This document shows positions 48,188 to 60,206 of a stretch of DNA of 64,000 nt, piece by piece (the stretch's first letter is position 1; every line of letters begins with the position of its first letter). The notes under the pieces were generated by a model that saw nothing but the letters and a program-made list of their open reading frames with translations, did no database searches and was not told the DNA's origin. Where the stretch lies: positions 310,001-374,000 of the forward strand of contig JAWWNJ010000077.1 of the NCBI GenBank assembly GCA_037176885.1, given 5' to 3'. This stretch comes from Favolaschia claudopus (taxonomy: Eukaryota > Basidiomycota > Agaricomycetes > Agaricales > Mycenaceae). The position numbers and the translations under genes were made by a program.

Positions 48188-49605
48188 CCAAAAATCTATT
48201 CTCTACCCGCAAAAGACAAAAGCTTCGGGATAGACACGGAATGGATCCCCGCACCGTTGCCGAACAAGACTACTCGTAAGTAGTATTGATTGAAGAATGC
48301 CGAGTAGAACGACAGCATGAATTGTGACCATGGGCGTCCGAGTGGCATGTTGTGGGATGACGGCGAACAGAAATAGAGAGTATGTTTTATTTCTAGTCAG
48401 GTCCGCAGTCTTGAGGTAAAACGATTGGAGCTTGCATCTCGTATACTTTGAACTGGATGATGAAGGATGAGATGGAAGCTGACGAGAGATGAATAGGAAG
48501 AGGGGATATTGAGAGACGGCGGGGTGAGATGAGATTGGCTCGAGCGTAATTGAGCGCTGGAATTGGTGACAAGTAAGCCAGAGCGACATCCTCATTCAAA
48601 AACTCTAAGCGGGGTAGACGGGGCGGATGACCCGTGATTCGTGGTTGCTGCAATATATTTCTGCGCGCAGATCAGACGCGAGGATGCCGGCAAGGGAGCA
48701 TGGAGGAACATGAGGAGATCCGTGTGTCGGGAGAGTAAAGCCGCTGTATAAAAGCAAAGTGACTCGGTGATGGCAGAGGGCACGACTTGTAGGGGCATGT
48801 ATCGATGGATTGAAGGCGAAGGGCAAGGAAAGTGGGGATAGCGGTTAGAACGTTGATCAAGCATCAGCAAGCATCTCGAGATGAGCGATAAACTTGTCAG
48901 GGTGTTGAATAGTTGTCAAGAATTTGAAGAAACGTCGAAATAGCAAGACAACTTGACGCATTGAGCGACAAGACTTGGCTTGTTTCAACCAAGTTCAAGT
49001 TTCAACCAAGAGCGAAAACCAAACAAAGCCAAGTTGAGAGGTTGATGGCAAACACCACGACGAACACGATTCGGGTGCACCGCGCGTATTTTGCAGGAAA
49101 TGAACCATCACAGACGGGGATGGTGGTGGAGACGACGGTGTTGAACGGAGCATACATGTTTTGGGTGGGAATGTGCAGCAGCGAAGAAGAAAAAGACACG
49201 GCAGTTGAAACGGGCAAGTTAGGCCGGGATTGGGCTTGTGCAATGCCACCCAATGCAACGGTGGGATCCAGAGATACACTTTGCACTCGGATTTAATTGA
49301 TTTTGCAGACGGGGAGTAGCACGGGGACGTCGTTGTTGCGTCAGGGTAGTGAAGATGGTGCGTTATCGATGGCGAGTCGATTAGGTCGGTTTTTTCGACG
49401 AATTATGAGCGGTAAAGGGATACTAAGCTGGAGAGAACAGCGACAAGATTGAAAAGCCAAGTATTTGTGGGGTTGGATGTGGATAAAAGAATGGTGGTGT
49501 TGGCAGAAAAGAGAATTGTGGCAGCTTTGGCTACGGCTTCGGAGTCGTTGTAATCAGTTGCTGTAGGCTCCCGTGTTACTTGCTTGTACTCTTACCGTCC
49601 CCGAC

Positions 49606-52600
49606 ATGGAGGACGACTTCGCTTTGCCGCGGTGGTCTTCGCAGGCCGACGCAGCGGCCACGGGTCCCTTGTCGTCGTCCCAGACAGCGGCGCAGGCCGC
49701 CTATTACGCACCCCGCGTCCACGACACAAATCCCATCTCTCGTTCTCAATCTCTTTCTAATGCTCGTCGTCGCCACCATAACCAGGAAGAACTCGACCCT
49801 GGCTATTATTCGGCCTACCCTTCCAATGAATACCACGACATGTATTACCCCAAACGCACCGAGCCTCCCCGATCTCCGCTGCGCACTCCAAACTCGGCTC
49901 TTCTCGACCCCTACGCTCATCAGCAGGCCCAGTATTCTCCTACGACACCCCAGTACCCTTATGGTCCTCCTCAGGATCAAAGACCATACCAGGGTCATTC
50001 GCGCGGCCTCTCCCAGACCAAAACAGATCCATCGACCCCCTACACGCCTTATACTGAACGGTCCAATCCTTCGACGCCTCTGTCGTATCTCCAGTCGCCT
50101 TCGGGTTATTATCCACAAGATGGACAAGCCATGGTCGTCGATCCACCTCCGCAGAAGCGTAGGGCATCCGGCTTTCGCCGTGTCCGCACGGCCCACGATC
50201 TACAGCCCCGTCCGGACGTCCCCGTAACCGGTCGTCGCATGGGCGCTGATGGTGTTTACCTCTCCGTTCGTCCTGATCTCTACGATCACCGCGTCTCGCT
50301 AATTTCATGATTTATTTTCAAGCCATTGCGCCAACTGACCACCAACCTACTCGACACGTACCACATTTGCAATCCCCAATTCCGTTACGAGTCTACCCAT
50401 AACCCCCGTCGCGTTCTTACAAAGCCCAGCAAACCCGCTCACAACGAGGGGTACGACAACGATGACTACGACTATATTCTCTACGTAAACGATTGGCTGG
50501 GCACCGATGATGGCCACAAGTACCTCATCCTTGACATTCTTGGCCAGGGAACGTTTGGGCAGGTCGTCAAGTGCCAGAACATGAAGACGCACGAGATTGT
50601 GGCGGTCAAAGTTGTGAAGAACAAACCCGCCTACTTCAACCAGAGCATGATGGAGGTCACCATTCTCGAGATGCTCAACAAAACCTCGGACCCCAACGAC
50701 CAGCATCACATTCTCCGCCTCCGCGACTCGTTCATTCACCGCAGCCACCTCTGCCTCGTATTCGAGCTTCTCAGCTCAAACCTTTACGAGCTCATCAAGC
50801 AGAACCAATTCCAGGGTCTCTCAACGCAGCTCGTCAAAGTGTTCATGGCGCAGCTTCTAGACGCTATGACCGTCCTGAAAGAAGCGCGCCTGATTCACTG
50901 CGATCTCAAACCTGAAAATATTCTCCTCAAGTCTCTCCAATCCCCGCAAATCAAAGTCATTGACTTTGGTTCGACGTGCCACGAGAGGCAGACAGTATAC
51001 ACGTATATCCAGTCGCGCTTTTATCGCAGCCCCGAAGTACTGCTGGGCATGGGATACAACGCCGCGATCGATATGTGGAGTCTTGGGTGTATTGCTGTCG
51101 AGCTCTTCTTGGGACTGCCGCTATTCCCTGGGACGAGCGAGTACAATCAGTTGACGAGGATAATCGAGATGTTGGGCATGCCACCGCAGAGCATGCTTAA
51201 CCAAGGGAAACAGACGGCGCAATTTTTTGATTCATATGAGGTTTGGAACCCTCATGCAGGCGTGAACGAGAAAAAGTATAGGTTGAAGAATATTGAGCAA
51301 GTGCGTCGCTTTTGTTCATTATCTTTCAGTCAGCGCTGACAGAAGAAATCCAGTACTCCCGCGAACATAACACGAATGAGCAGCCTGGGAAGCAATATTT
51401 CAAAGCAACGTCGCTGCCTGAGATTATAAATACTGCGCCGATGCCGCAGACAAAGACAGCGCGTCAACCCCACGAGATCGACAAGGGTGAGCAACATCTG
51501 TCCTTGTCGCCCTTTCCTTCCTAATCACCTTCACACAGAACTGAATAATCGCGCATCCTTCATCGACTTTTGCCAGGGGTTGTTACATCTCAACCCTCTA
51601 CTACGGTGGACACCGCAGCAGGCGCGGCTGCATCCCTTCATCACGGGAGAAAAGTTCACGAAACCATTCGTTGTGCGTAAAATTTCCTGCCTGCAGCTTC
51701 TCTTTTGTTCCTTGACTGATCCGTTCCGTTAGCCTGACAGCCTAACAGGCGCGCCTCAACCCACCTCTTCCTCCTCACCAGGAGCAGTAGATCCCAAACG
51801 GCCTTACGGTGGTCTCGTACCATCCCAGCCCAAGGGCACCCGAGCATACCAGGACGCAGCAAGCTATAACCATCACCTCGCACAGCATCAGGCGTATACG
51901 GCGCAAGCGCAGGCCGCGGCGCAGCAGAGCCAGTCGGTGCCGAGGAATCCGTATATCACCACGACGCAGCCGCCCAATAATAACTCACAGAGCAATCTCA
52001 GTAGTTCGCAGCAGCAGCAGTCGCCGGCGCAGCAAGGGCCGGCAACGTACCCCACGCCGCCCGAGAGTGCATATGGTGGTGTCTCATCGTACGGACACTC
52101 GCAGCAGCAGCACCATCGACCGCTGACGCATCAAAGCTCCGCGGGAAATTTGGGTGGTGGGTACAGTGCGTCGCAGGCTGCGGCGAACAACGCTGCAGCG
52201 GCGGCGCTCAACTCGCCTGGAGGGACGTTGACCGTACCGGCCTCTGCGTCATCATATTATCCTTCGTCTTCCTCTGCCAATAACGCCAATTCTGGCTCCG
52301 CTAACAACGTCAACCACAATGCTAATAATGCGAACGCCCGCACCCGCTCCAATACCATTGGAAACCAAATTGACCCTGTCCCGCCCGCACTTGCGCGGCT
52401 GCAACATATGAACCAGGATGTGATTGCTGGTCGGAACGCGTTGACGCCGGTCTTAAACCGGGACGATGCGATGAGGGAGTGGGAGAGGCGACAAGCGTCC
52501 GGGAAGATTGCGCAAGCGGTGCCGTATCCGCAACTCGAGTATCTCCAGCAGCAGGCGGAGATGGCGGGGACTACGACGAACTGGGCGAGGTACCAGCCGC

Positions 52601-53259
52601 CGTTGCCCCCGAGCAAGCTGGCGCCTCAGCATTCACAGCAGCAGCATTCGTGGAATCCGCCGGGACCGTCGGCACTTGGTATGGGCCTCAGCGGCGGGGA
52701 CGATGGACATGGACATGGGATGAGGGACGATGCGAGCGCGAGGAGGGATGTCGTCATGTCGAATGTGCGGTCGGCGGCGGCTTCGGGTGTGGGCGGAAGA
52801 GGCGTCGATACCGGGGGATATGGCGGTGGGCCGGCATCCAGCATCGCAACCCCCGCACAAGCATATACCAGCGGAGGGACGACATCGGGCAATCGGTACG
52901 CGGCGACATATTCGCAGCCGCCGCCGCCCGCACAGTCTGCTCCGGCTCAACAACAACACCCGTCACAGCAGCAGCAGCAACAGTCGTCCTTTGATGCGGG
53001 GACGGGGATGTTTGTACCAATGCAGCCGGACCAGTATCAGTCATACGGCAGCTCTGGGGTAACGCCGGCACAGAGAGTCGGTGGTGGTGGCGTCGCGCCC
53101 CCACCGCAGTCAGTCCCGCCTTCATTCTACGGCCCTGGTGTAAACACTGGCCCGCCGCCTGGACGTAACCCCAATCCGTTCTCACCCCCAGCGGACCCGA
53201 ACGATAATGGTGACCCAGCAAGGCGAGGAAGCAACGGGCTAGACGCCTGGCCACGGTGA
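49606..53259 (+). CDS. YAK1: YAK1/DYRK-family dual-specificity protein kinase
   Basis: Five exons: 49606-50265, 50323-51300, 51354-51486, 51539-51672, 51733-53259, giving 1,143 residues. Yak1 restrains growth under glucose or nutrient stress downstream of PKA and TOR. The N-terminal 220 residues are Pro/Tyr/Ser-rich, then the pre-kinase segment LLDTYHICNPQFRYE. The kinase domain holds ILGQGTFGQVVKCQN, VAVKVVKN, LIHCDLKPENILL, VIDFGSTC and the DYRK activation loop YTYIQSRFYRSPEVLLG, whose second tyrosine is the autophosphorylation site of the family. The C-terminal 500 residues are rich in Gln, Asn, Ser and Ala with poly-Gln runs, as in yeast Yak1. ATG 49606 is chosen because MEDDFALPRWS opens the conserved N-terminus. 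Confidence 0.95.
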
Positions 53260-53613
53260 TCGAGCGTTCTTTCGTTTTGGACTCTCGCTCCTTATTCTTC
53301 CATTTTTGTTGCATTCAAAATCACACGAATAGCACCACAATTCTTTTTACTTTTGTTTCCCTGCCACGTCCAATATTTCTCTTTTGTTGCTTCTTTCGTT
53401 TACTCTCTCACGCCCACTTCGTACTCCGCTCTTCTGCAAGATTTTTGAGCCAGACTCGTTGATTGCATTGTATATAGCTTTGCACGCTGTATCTAGCCAA
53501 AGCTACCTTTGCTGGCTGCTCTGCTCGAGACACAATGTATTCATCTATGAGTGGAGTCTACAGGGTTGAGCCTGAGTTAAGTGTTACATTCAAGTTTGAG
53601 GTTCCAGGGAGAA
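53260..53613. other. Convergent 3' region, YAK1 / phosphatase
   Basis: 354 bp between stop codons. A T-rich segment at 53270-53420 probably belongs to the YAK1 3' untranslated region. Confidence 0.5.
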
Positions 53614-54670
53614 CTACGAGGTGAGTCTGGTCTTGAAGACCTCTTCTACTTCCCAAGCACCAGTCCAGTAGATAACCTCGCACTTGAGGCCACCTTCCCT
53701 TGCGATCCGTTTGTGCAGACCACCAAAGGTGCGGCAGAGGAGCATATCTTGGCTACGAAAAATGAGCACTTCAAGTGAACAAAATCAAGTGATACAATAT
53801 ACCTTCTCAGACGCAGGGCAGGGCAAAAATCGTTTGAACCATCTCCTACATAGACGACACGGTCATATGTAGGTGTATGTCTGGCGTAAAATGCCTCGAG
53901 CTCTTCGCCTATCAGGACGAGGCAAAATCGCGCCAATCAGGACGTGAGGTTCGAAAAAAGCGATTGAAGCGAACCTTTGCACATATTGGGGCTGCAGCCT
54001 ACGGTGCACTGATGCTGCGGCCCACTCGGGTCGACGCGACGGCGAAGAACAAGTAGGCCGGAGGGATCCCAGGTGGCGGGATTAGTGACAATCTCGGTGA
54101 ACATGGGGAGGAGATTCTTCTCCTGCGCGGGGATTGGGTTGGGCTACCGCAAGTTTCAAAGATAGTGCAATCGCACCTTCAATATGGTATCGATGTAAAT
54201 CGAGTTGGCATTCGAAAGACAGAAGAATGTGGTTTTTCCAGCGGCTTCCAAGTTTGTGATCGCGCGCACCATGGCAGGATGCTGAAGAAAGTTCAGCAGG
54301 AATATTGAACTCGATGAAGGGAGAGCCGCACGAATGGCATGGTGCGCAGCGCATTCTCGAGTTGCTCGCGCGTAACACCGTGTGCATGCGCGTCCCGTAG
54401 CGCTTGGGCGCTTCCAAGCTTCGTGTTGAGAAGGAGAGCGGAGACGCATAGGCTAATGCCCGTCTTACATCATGTCTGTGAACTGTATTTTGCCCTCATT
54501 GTCCTCTATCCAGCGGCGGATTTCAGGTGCGTTGACCTCAAAAACCCATCTATCGGTATCCTGATCAGCCATTGACCTTGACGATGGCAAGATGAGGTGA
54601 GGCGGACCAGGATATTGCAAACATACCAGTCAAAGTCGTATACAACGAGCTGGCGCTGAACGGAGGCCAT
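53614..54670 (-). CDS. PHOSPHO1/2-type HAD phosphatase
   Basis: Seven exons: 54627-54670, 54469-54576, 54332-54410, 54177-54281, 53975-54122, 53803-53908, 53614-53752, giving 242 residues. The family hydrolyses phosphoethanolamine/phosphocholine or pyridoxal 5'-phosphate. HAD motif I reads VVYDFDWSMADQDTDRW, with the DxD nucleophile pair D-F-D-W. Motif II lies at FFCLSNANSIYIDTIL. CSPNMCKG is the family's cysteine-rich segment. Motif III/IV reads VVYVGDGSNDFCPAL. The length fits fungal homologues. The gene starts 81 bp from TFB1 on the other strand. Substrate choice is not clear from sequence. Confidence 0.92.
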
Positions 54671-54751
54671 GGTGGGGAGAATAGAAAATATAATTACGTA
54701 ACCAAAAGTAATATTTACGTGCCTTGTCCGGCGAGCGCTCGATGAGGGTTT
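54671..54751. promoter_or_regulatory. 81-bp shared divergent promoter, phosphatase / TFB1
   Basis: Two start codons face away from each other across 81 bp, the shortest divergent gap in the window. The segment is AT-rich in its first half (AATATAATTACG, AAAGTAATATTTACG). Confidence 0.6.
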
Positions 54752-57133
54752 ATGCCTACCACCACGACGGTGTGCACCGCAAAAGCATCGTACAAAAAAA
54801 TCAACGGCGTCTTAGAGCTCAATGACACCCATCTTCTGTGGTCCCAGGACGGAAAGTCCCCCTCCTTGCGCGTCGCCCACAAGGACGTCGCTGGTCAGTA
54901 GCCGTCTAAGCGACCATCTCATTTCTCCTGCTCACTTTGCGTGAAAAAAAACAAAGGTCTGTTCTCCAGCAAGGAGGGCGCCGCGCAGGTCCGTCTCAAG
55001 GTCGCTTTGGTCGGCGACGATACCGGCCACACCTTTGTGTTCACGTCACCGAGAGCGCAGAATGAGCGCGAAACTTTCAAGACAGAGTTAACTGTTGTCC
55101 TGGGCCGCAACCGCGCCGCGTTAGATGCTGCAGCCCGCGCGCCGATAGCTCCTGCAAAGCCTGCCCCAGTCATAAAACCAATCACCGCCGCTACGCCCCA
55201 ACGACCGCCTCTCCATTCGCAGACACCCTCGCGTGCCGCGTCTGTTTCCTCAATTGATCAGCGCAATGTCACCATTATCCCTGGAAATGACCCCGCCACC
55301 GATGTACGGCTGCGCAAAACAATTCTTATGAGCGACCCCGAGCTGGGCGCGTTACATCGTGAACTCGTGGCAATGAGTGGGCAGTTGAGTGAAGCAGAGT
55401 TTTGGGAAGGCCGAGAAGTACTTTCGCTGCTTATTTTACGTTTATATGGCATTGAATGGTTGCACCCAATGCACTTAGCATCTGCTTCTGTCGCTTGCCG
55501 CTTCTGAGAGTCAGGCAAAGGGCAAATCTGGCCAGATGGTCGAACCGCGTCCCGAAACCGTTGACGGCGAAACAAAATATGTCATGACTCCGCAGATGAT
55601 TCGTGACCTATTCGACGAATACCCGCCCATTGCGAAAGCCCATCTCGAGAATGTTCCTGCGAAGGTATGGTCATCCTGTTTCTTCAGCAGCGTTATACTG
55701 AGGGCTTGATTACAGATGTCCGAGACCGAGTTTTGGCAGCGGTATTTCAAGTCAAAACTGTATCACGCCCATCGCGCTTCTATCAGGTCTACCGCAGTGC
55801 AGCACGTTGTGCAGGATGACCCCATATTAGACAAGTATCTCGAAAAAATAGACGATGGTAGGTCCAAGCTCGGAACCGAACTTTTTGCCTGACTCGACTT
55901 CAGAATTGGAACCGCGGCGGCAAAGGAATGAACGTGTAGAATTATTTGTCGATCTAGGCGCAACCAAAGAGGACCATGACGAGGTATGTACCAGCCATTC
56001 ACCAGGAAACATCAAGCAGATTTGTTGCTTGCTCCAGACTGGTAATGAGAAGGATGTGACTATGATCGCCGGACGACAAAGAGGCGCTCTTCCTCTAATA
56101 CGAAAATTCAACGAGCACTCGGAACGCCTCCTCAACTCTGCATTGTATGTAATAGTGAATGCACTATTATTCCTTTGCGCACTCATTTCCATGCAGAGGA
56201 GAAGTCCCGCCTGCAAAGCGCCAAAAACTTACCACCGTGGGTCCCGATGTCCTTCCGTTTCAGCAGTGCCCGTATTGAATCTCGCTTCAGGATGACTATG
56301 GCCAAATAGATATTGACGACCTACACGATGGCGAGTCTTCGGCGGGGATTGTCCTTGAAATGCAGGACCGACAACGGTATTTCGAGGGCGGCATCTCAAA
56401 TTCAAGTTTGTCTGTTGCACCGTCGCGCCAGGTAGTACGCATCGAATGCTTTCTTCTCTGTGATTGACTCCTTTCCCAGCCTGTGGACATTAAAACCCTC
56501 ATACGGCAAGCTAAAGTCAGCATCAACGATTCACAAATGAACCTGGCTCAGGTGCTGTTGTATATCACAGCGGGGTCACTCATATTAACTACCTCCTTCA
56601 GCTCAAAATAGACAAACAAGCCGGCGACACGGCTCTCCTCTCCATGACCAAGAACGTTGCGGCGCGTCTCGATGTCAAGTCTCGTAAAAGTCTGTCTCCT
56701 CTCGTTTCTGCTCCCTTACAAGCTCACCTGTCTTGTTTCACCAAAGACGACATCCCGGATGCTCTGTTTCGCCAGATGACAATTTGTCAGGCCGCCACTA
56801 ATGAATTTTTGAGGCAGTTTTGGTCATCGATGTATCCCCCAGCCGCGGAGATGCAAGTCGTCGCCGTTGCAACGCCTGCACAGCGAACTGCCAAGGCTGC
56901 TAAAATGTTCGCATATCTTTGCAAAACGCGAGAAAAGATTGACGCGCTCGTGTATATGGGTCCTCAGCATCAAGTTGACCCAAAACGAATAGAAACAGTC
57001 AGTATTGTTTCTGCAATTCCTGCACAAGTAGGTGCTCATTTCATGCAAGGCTATGAAACCTGTCTTAGACGCGGCCAACCGCGCCATTGCATTCCATCAA
57101 GCCAAGACCACGAAGCCTGCACCGCGCGGCTGA
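54752..57133 (+). CDS. TFB1: TFIIH core subunit TFB1/p62
   Basis: Twelve exons: 54752-54893, 54957-55417, 55479-55664, 55716-55857, 55904-55983, 56038-56144, 56197-56248, 56291-56431, 56480-56551, 56602-56689, 56747-56997, 57050-57133; 601 residues. TFB1 links the TFIIH core to transcription activators and to the repair factor XPC/Rad4. The N-terminal PH-like domain starts ASYKKINGVLELNDTHLLWS and includes VRLKVALVGDDTGHTFVFTS. Two BSD domains follow: LSEAEFWEGREHLLL and MSETEFWQRYFKSKLYH, each with the paired Phe-Trp. The C-terminal third is helical and binds other core subunits (FRQMTICQAATNEFLRQFW). Intron 56249-56290 is only 42 nt. Final exons are placed so that ETAMKPVLDAANRAIAFHQ reads through. 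Confidence 0.94.
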
Positions 57134-57242
57134 GGACTTTTTCATTCTTGTCATAGTCATAAATCATAAACCATATTGTAGTATCTATACATCGCATGCA
57201 TATCGTCCACTGTATTAATACAATCCAGATTATCTATCTGTG

Positions 57243-60092
57243 CTACCGAGGTCCGGGCTGCTTTTGGTACTGCTGGCCCGAGGAGAGCGTACACTCGTAC
57301 GACGTGAACATGACCAGGAGATGGAGCGCCAATGCATAAAAGATGAAGAACGCACGCGTACGCCGGTTTCCCAAGATGCCCTTAGTGAGAACCAACACGC
57401 CCCGCTCGATGTGGTTGAGTTTCTGGTACGCCAGATTTGCTTCCTAAATTGGGTACAGAATGTATCAGAAAAAGAAGCAGCTCCATAATGAACCGGGGAA
57501 ATAGACATACTCTGCCCCGGAACGCTTCGAATGGGTTCATCTGTTCTTCGTATCTGGTCCGGTACTTGCTCATGTCATCCGGTCGTGAAGAGCCGGATGG
57601 CACAGGCAGGGGATCGAGCTGCGAAGTAACCGGCCGCGACCCCGCCTCCTCTCGATAGCTCTGCATGTACCGCACCTTCTCGTACAACTTGAGATTATCC
57701 GACTGTAGATTCTTTATTTCTGCACGTAGTTCAGAGATGATCTGGAACTGCTTGCGCAACTCCTAAAATACGTGGACGGGGTATAAATCATCGGCAATCG
57801 GAAGACCCTATGACAGAGACTGGAATCTGACCTCTTCAAGTTCTGCGTTACGTTGCCGGAACCTGTCTCGCTGACTTGTTACAATAGGAAGAATCGTTGT
57901 ATCCGCCGACGACGCAAAGGGAATAGGGCTTGACCGAACAGGTTGTTCCTGGGTTATGGCGGTAGCATTAGGAAATAAGGTGAAGCACTATAGAAAGAAC
58001 ATGCCGGTTTTTTGCCGAGATCGAGCCCTGCTAGGACATCCGTTTCGGAAGGTGGAACGTCCTCGTTCGGCTTGTGCGAATTCATCGACAACAAATCAGT
58101 CTCGAGTTTCTCATTCAGAATCTTTTGCTTGTCCAATTCAGCAGTTGTGGTGGCCAAACGCTCCTCTGTAGCTTGTAAAGAGACTTCCAGCTCCGCGTGG
58201 ATGATCTGTGGACTTTCCGCGTAAGTGGAGAAACCTATCTAATGGGTTGTGGCACCCACTCGGAACTTGGTCAGTTCTTCCAATATGCGTTTATTCTTGG
58301 TAGCCAGCAGAGCCTCGAGAGTCTTCCCACGTTCCGCGTTCGCTTTTTGGGCATTCGGATTAGGAAGCTGCACCCCGGACTCAAAGTTGTCGACTTCGTC
58401 CGCATCTTCCTCAAGCCCTGCGAATTCCACGTACTATTAGGCTAGTTGGTCAATCCATCGTGTGCGACTTTGTGAAATCCCAACCTTCATGATTTCCAGT
58501 TCTCGCTTGATTTCGTCGTAGTCGCCATACTGTTTCAATTTTTGTTTGAGATTATCTATCTCCGTTAACTAGATCATGGCTGTGGTTAGTCGAGCGGAAT
58601 GTCGAGTGCGAGTGTGCCTACCTTGGTTTGTAAGTCTCGTGAAAGTTCTTCCGCCTTTTTCCGGCTAGAAAGCTCTGCGTCCGATGCAGTCTGCTTCTGT
58701 GCATCCAAAGCACGAGAAAGGCGCTCCGTTTCCACTTCCAGGTCGGCAATTTGTGACTCCAGAGACTTGACGCTGAATCGCGAATCAGACAAGATTACTT
58801 CAGACAAATGGACTGAATGCACCGATCAGAATTCTCAGTTCCGGTTCGCATTGCTTCAATCTCGGCGCGCAGGATTTCCTAAATTTCCGAAGTCAGACCA
58901 GGGGCAGGGCATCGAAAACCCGAGTACGTACGTTCCGACGCTCGACAGTGACCACGCGACTGTTGGCGCGCTCGAGGTCAGCGACGATCATGTCGACTTC
59001 TGCAAGCTTTGCCACAACTTCTTGGTCTGTATGTATAGGCATCAATCAACAACCGAGCTGGGTCTTTCAAACATTCTTCTAAGCAGACCTTGACGCTGGC
59101 CATGGTCTATGAGTTTGGCTTGATTGGAGTCGTTAGACAGCCGCAAGTCTCGCAATTGATTCTTGGTTAGAGTCACTTGTCGTTGCAGGTCTTGTTCCCT
59201 TGCGGCATTTGTTATGTTGGGAATTTGGAGAACAGGTAGCAGGACATACCGCTCTTCGTAATTTCTCATCTTCTCGTCATAAGTCGCATTGAGTTCGTTC
59301 TCCTTCTGAGCTACTTTCTCCAGTATCATGTCCTCCATCTAACCCGACGAAGTTGAACAACTGTTACAAGCAAGAGTAGTTCAGCGCACCTTGAGCTCCA
59401 GTTGCTCCACCTTACTCTCAGCCTTCTTCTTTGCCGTTTCTATCGTAGAAAAGTCATTAACGCGTTTCCGAAGATCTGCATTCTCCTCGCGCAGACGCGT
59501 CAGCTCGGCTTCCAAGTCCCGAGCCTCCGCTACTTTGACCGTTTGGTCCTATGAAGACTAAGTGAGTGACCTGGGGGAGGAGGAATATCCGCGTACAACC
59601 GCAGCCTCGAGGAGCGGATATGGGTCGGGCGCCTCGGCTAATGCTTTGTATACATCCAAGAAAGCGTTTTCGGACGCTTTTGAACGCTTCGTGAGGCTGT
59701 CAATCTCAGACTGGTATGCTGGGACGCGTCGAAACCATGGTGTCAGACCAATAGTCAAAATATGTGGGGCAGATTCGCGTACCCTTCAGGAGTCCCTTGA
59801 ATGCCTCGACTTTTTCGGTCTCAGGCAGTTTCCTGAACTCTGAGAAGAAATTAGACACACACCCGCCGGCGTCAAACCATTAGAGACCTTTCGTTTTGTC
59901 CGCCAATGCCTTTCGACCGACCACGCTTTCCTTCTGATTGTCAACGAGCTGTATGCCTTGCGCATCCAGTGTTTTCTGAAGCTCGGATAGGTTTATTTCT
60001 AACAGGCAGAGTCAGTAAGACAAACTCAGTGCATCTTCCAAGCCACCTTTCCATGTCGCCAGAGCGCCAGAGAAGTTGAAGTTCTCAGCCAT
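57243..60092 (-). CDS. COY1: Golgi coiled-coil membrane protein CASP/COY1
   Basis: Sixteen exons: 60047-60092, 59888-59998, 59783-59839, 59597-59718, 59390-59548, 59250-59338, 59089-59198, 58932-59026, 58823-58878, 58622-58772, 58485-58568, 58260-58433, 58005-58205, 57832-57948, 57511-57762, 57243-57443; 674 residues. CASP proteins are Golgi tethers in intra-Golgi and retrograde traffic. The N-terminus holds the conserved ALATWKEINLSELQKTLDAQ and VGRKALADKTKEFRKLP. Long coiled coils fill the middle (GDYDEIKRELEIMK, ERLSRALDAQKQ). The C-terminus has MNPFEAFRGRE, ERGVLVLTKGILGNRRTRAF and one membrane helix (FIFYALALHLLVMFTSYEC), the tail anchor typical of the family. Intron 57949-58004 appears to start with GC (GCATGT), the only choice that keeps the phase with no frame break. 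Confidence 0.93.
57949..58004 (-). other. Probable GC-AG intron in COY1
   Basis: Starts GCATGT on the minus strand and ends CCCAG. It is a weaker donor match than the other two, but no GT donor keeps the phase. Confidence 0.65.
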
Positions 60093-60206
60093 GGTGGTGC
60101 GCAGTGAGCGGTTATATTGCGTGTCGTGTTTGATTAGCTGTCAAAACAGGTCTAACTCTAACCACCACCGCTCTCACTGTTACAATTTTATTCAACCAAC
60201 TAGTTA

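Larger units (their letters stand above)
45080..49605. other. Gene-poor region with decayed coding sequence
   Basis: 4,526 bp with no intact gene. On the minus strand, several separate stretches read like protein: about 45930-46163, 46218-46430, 47230-47345 and 47390-48187. Plus-strand frames (128 codons at 45266-45652, 138 codons at 46152-46568) show no domain. The last 400 bp before 49606 are the YAK1 promoter. Confidence 0.45.

Noticed and set aside
49576..50196. 206-codon minus-strand frame
   Set aside because: It is antisense to the N-terminal exon of YAK1, which continues in phase into a textbook kinase.
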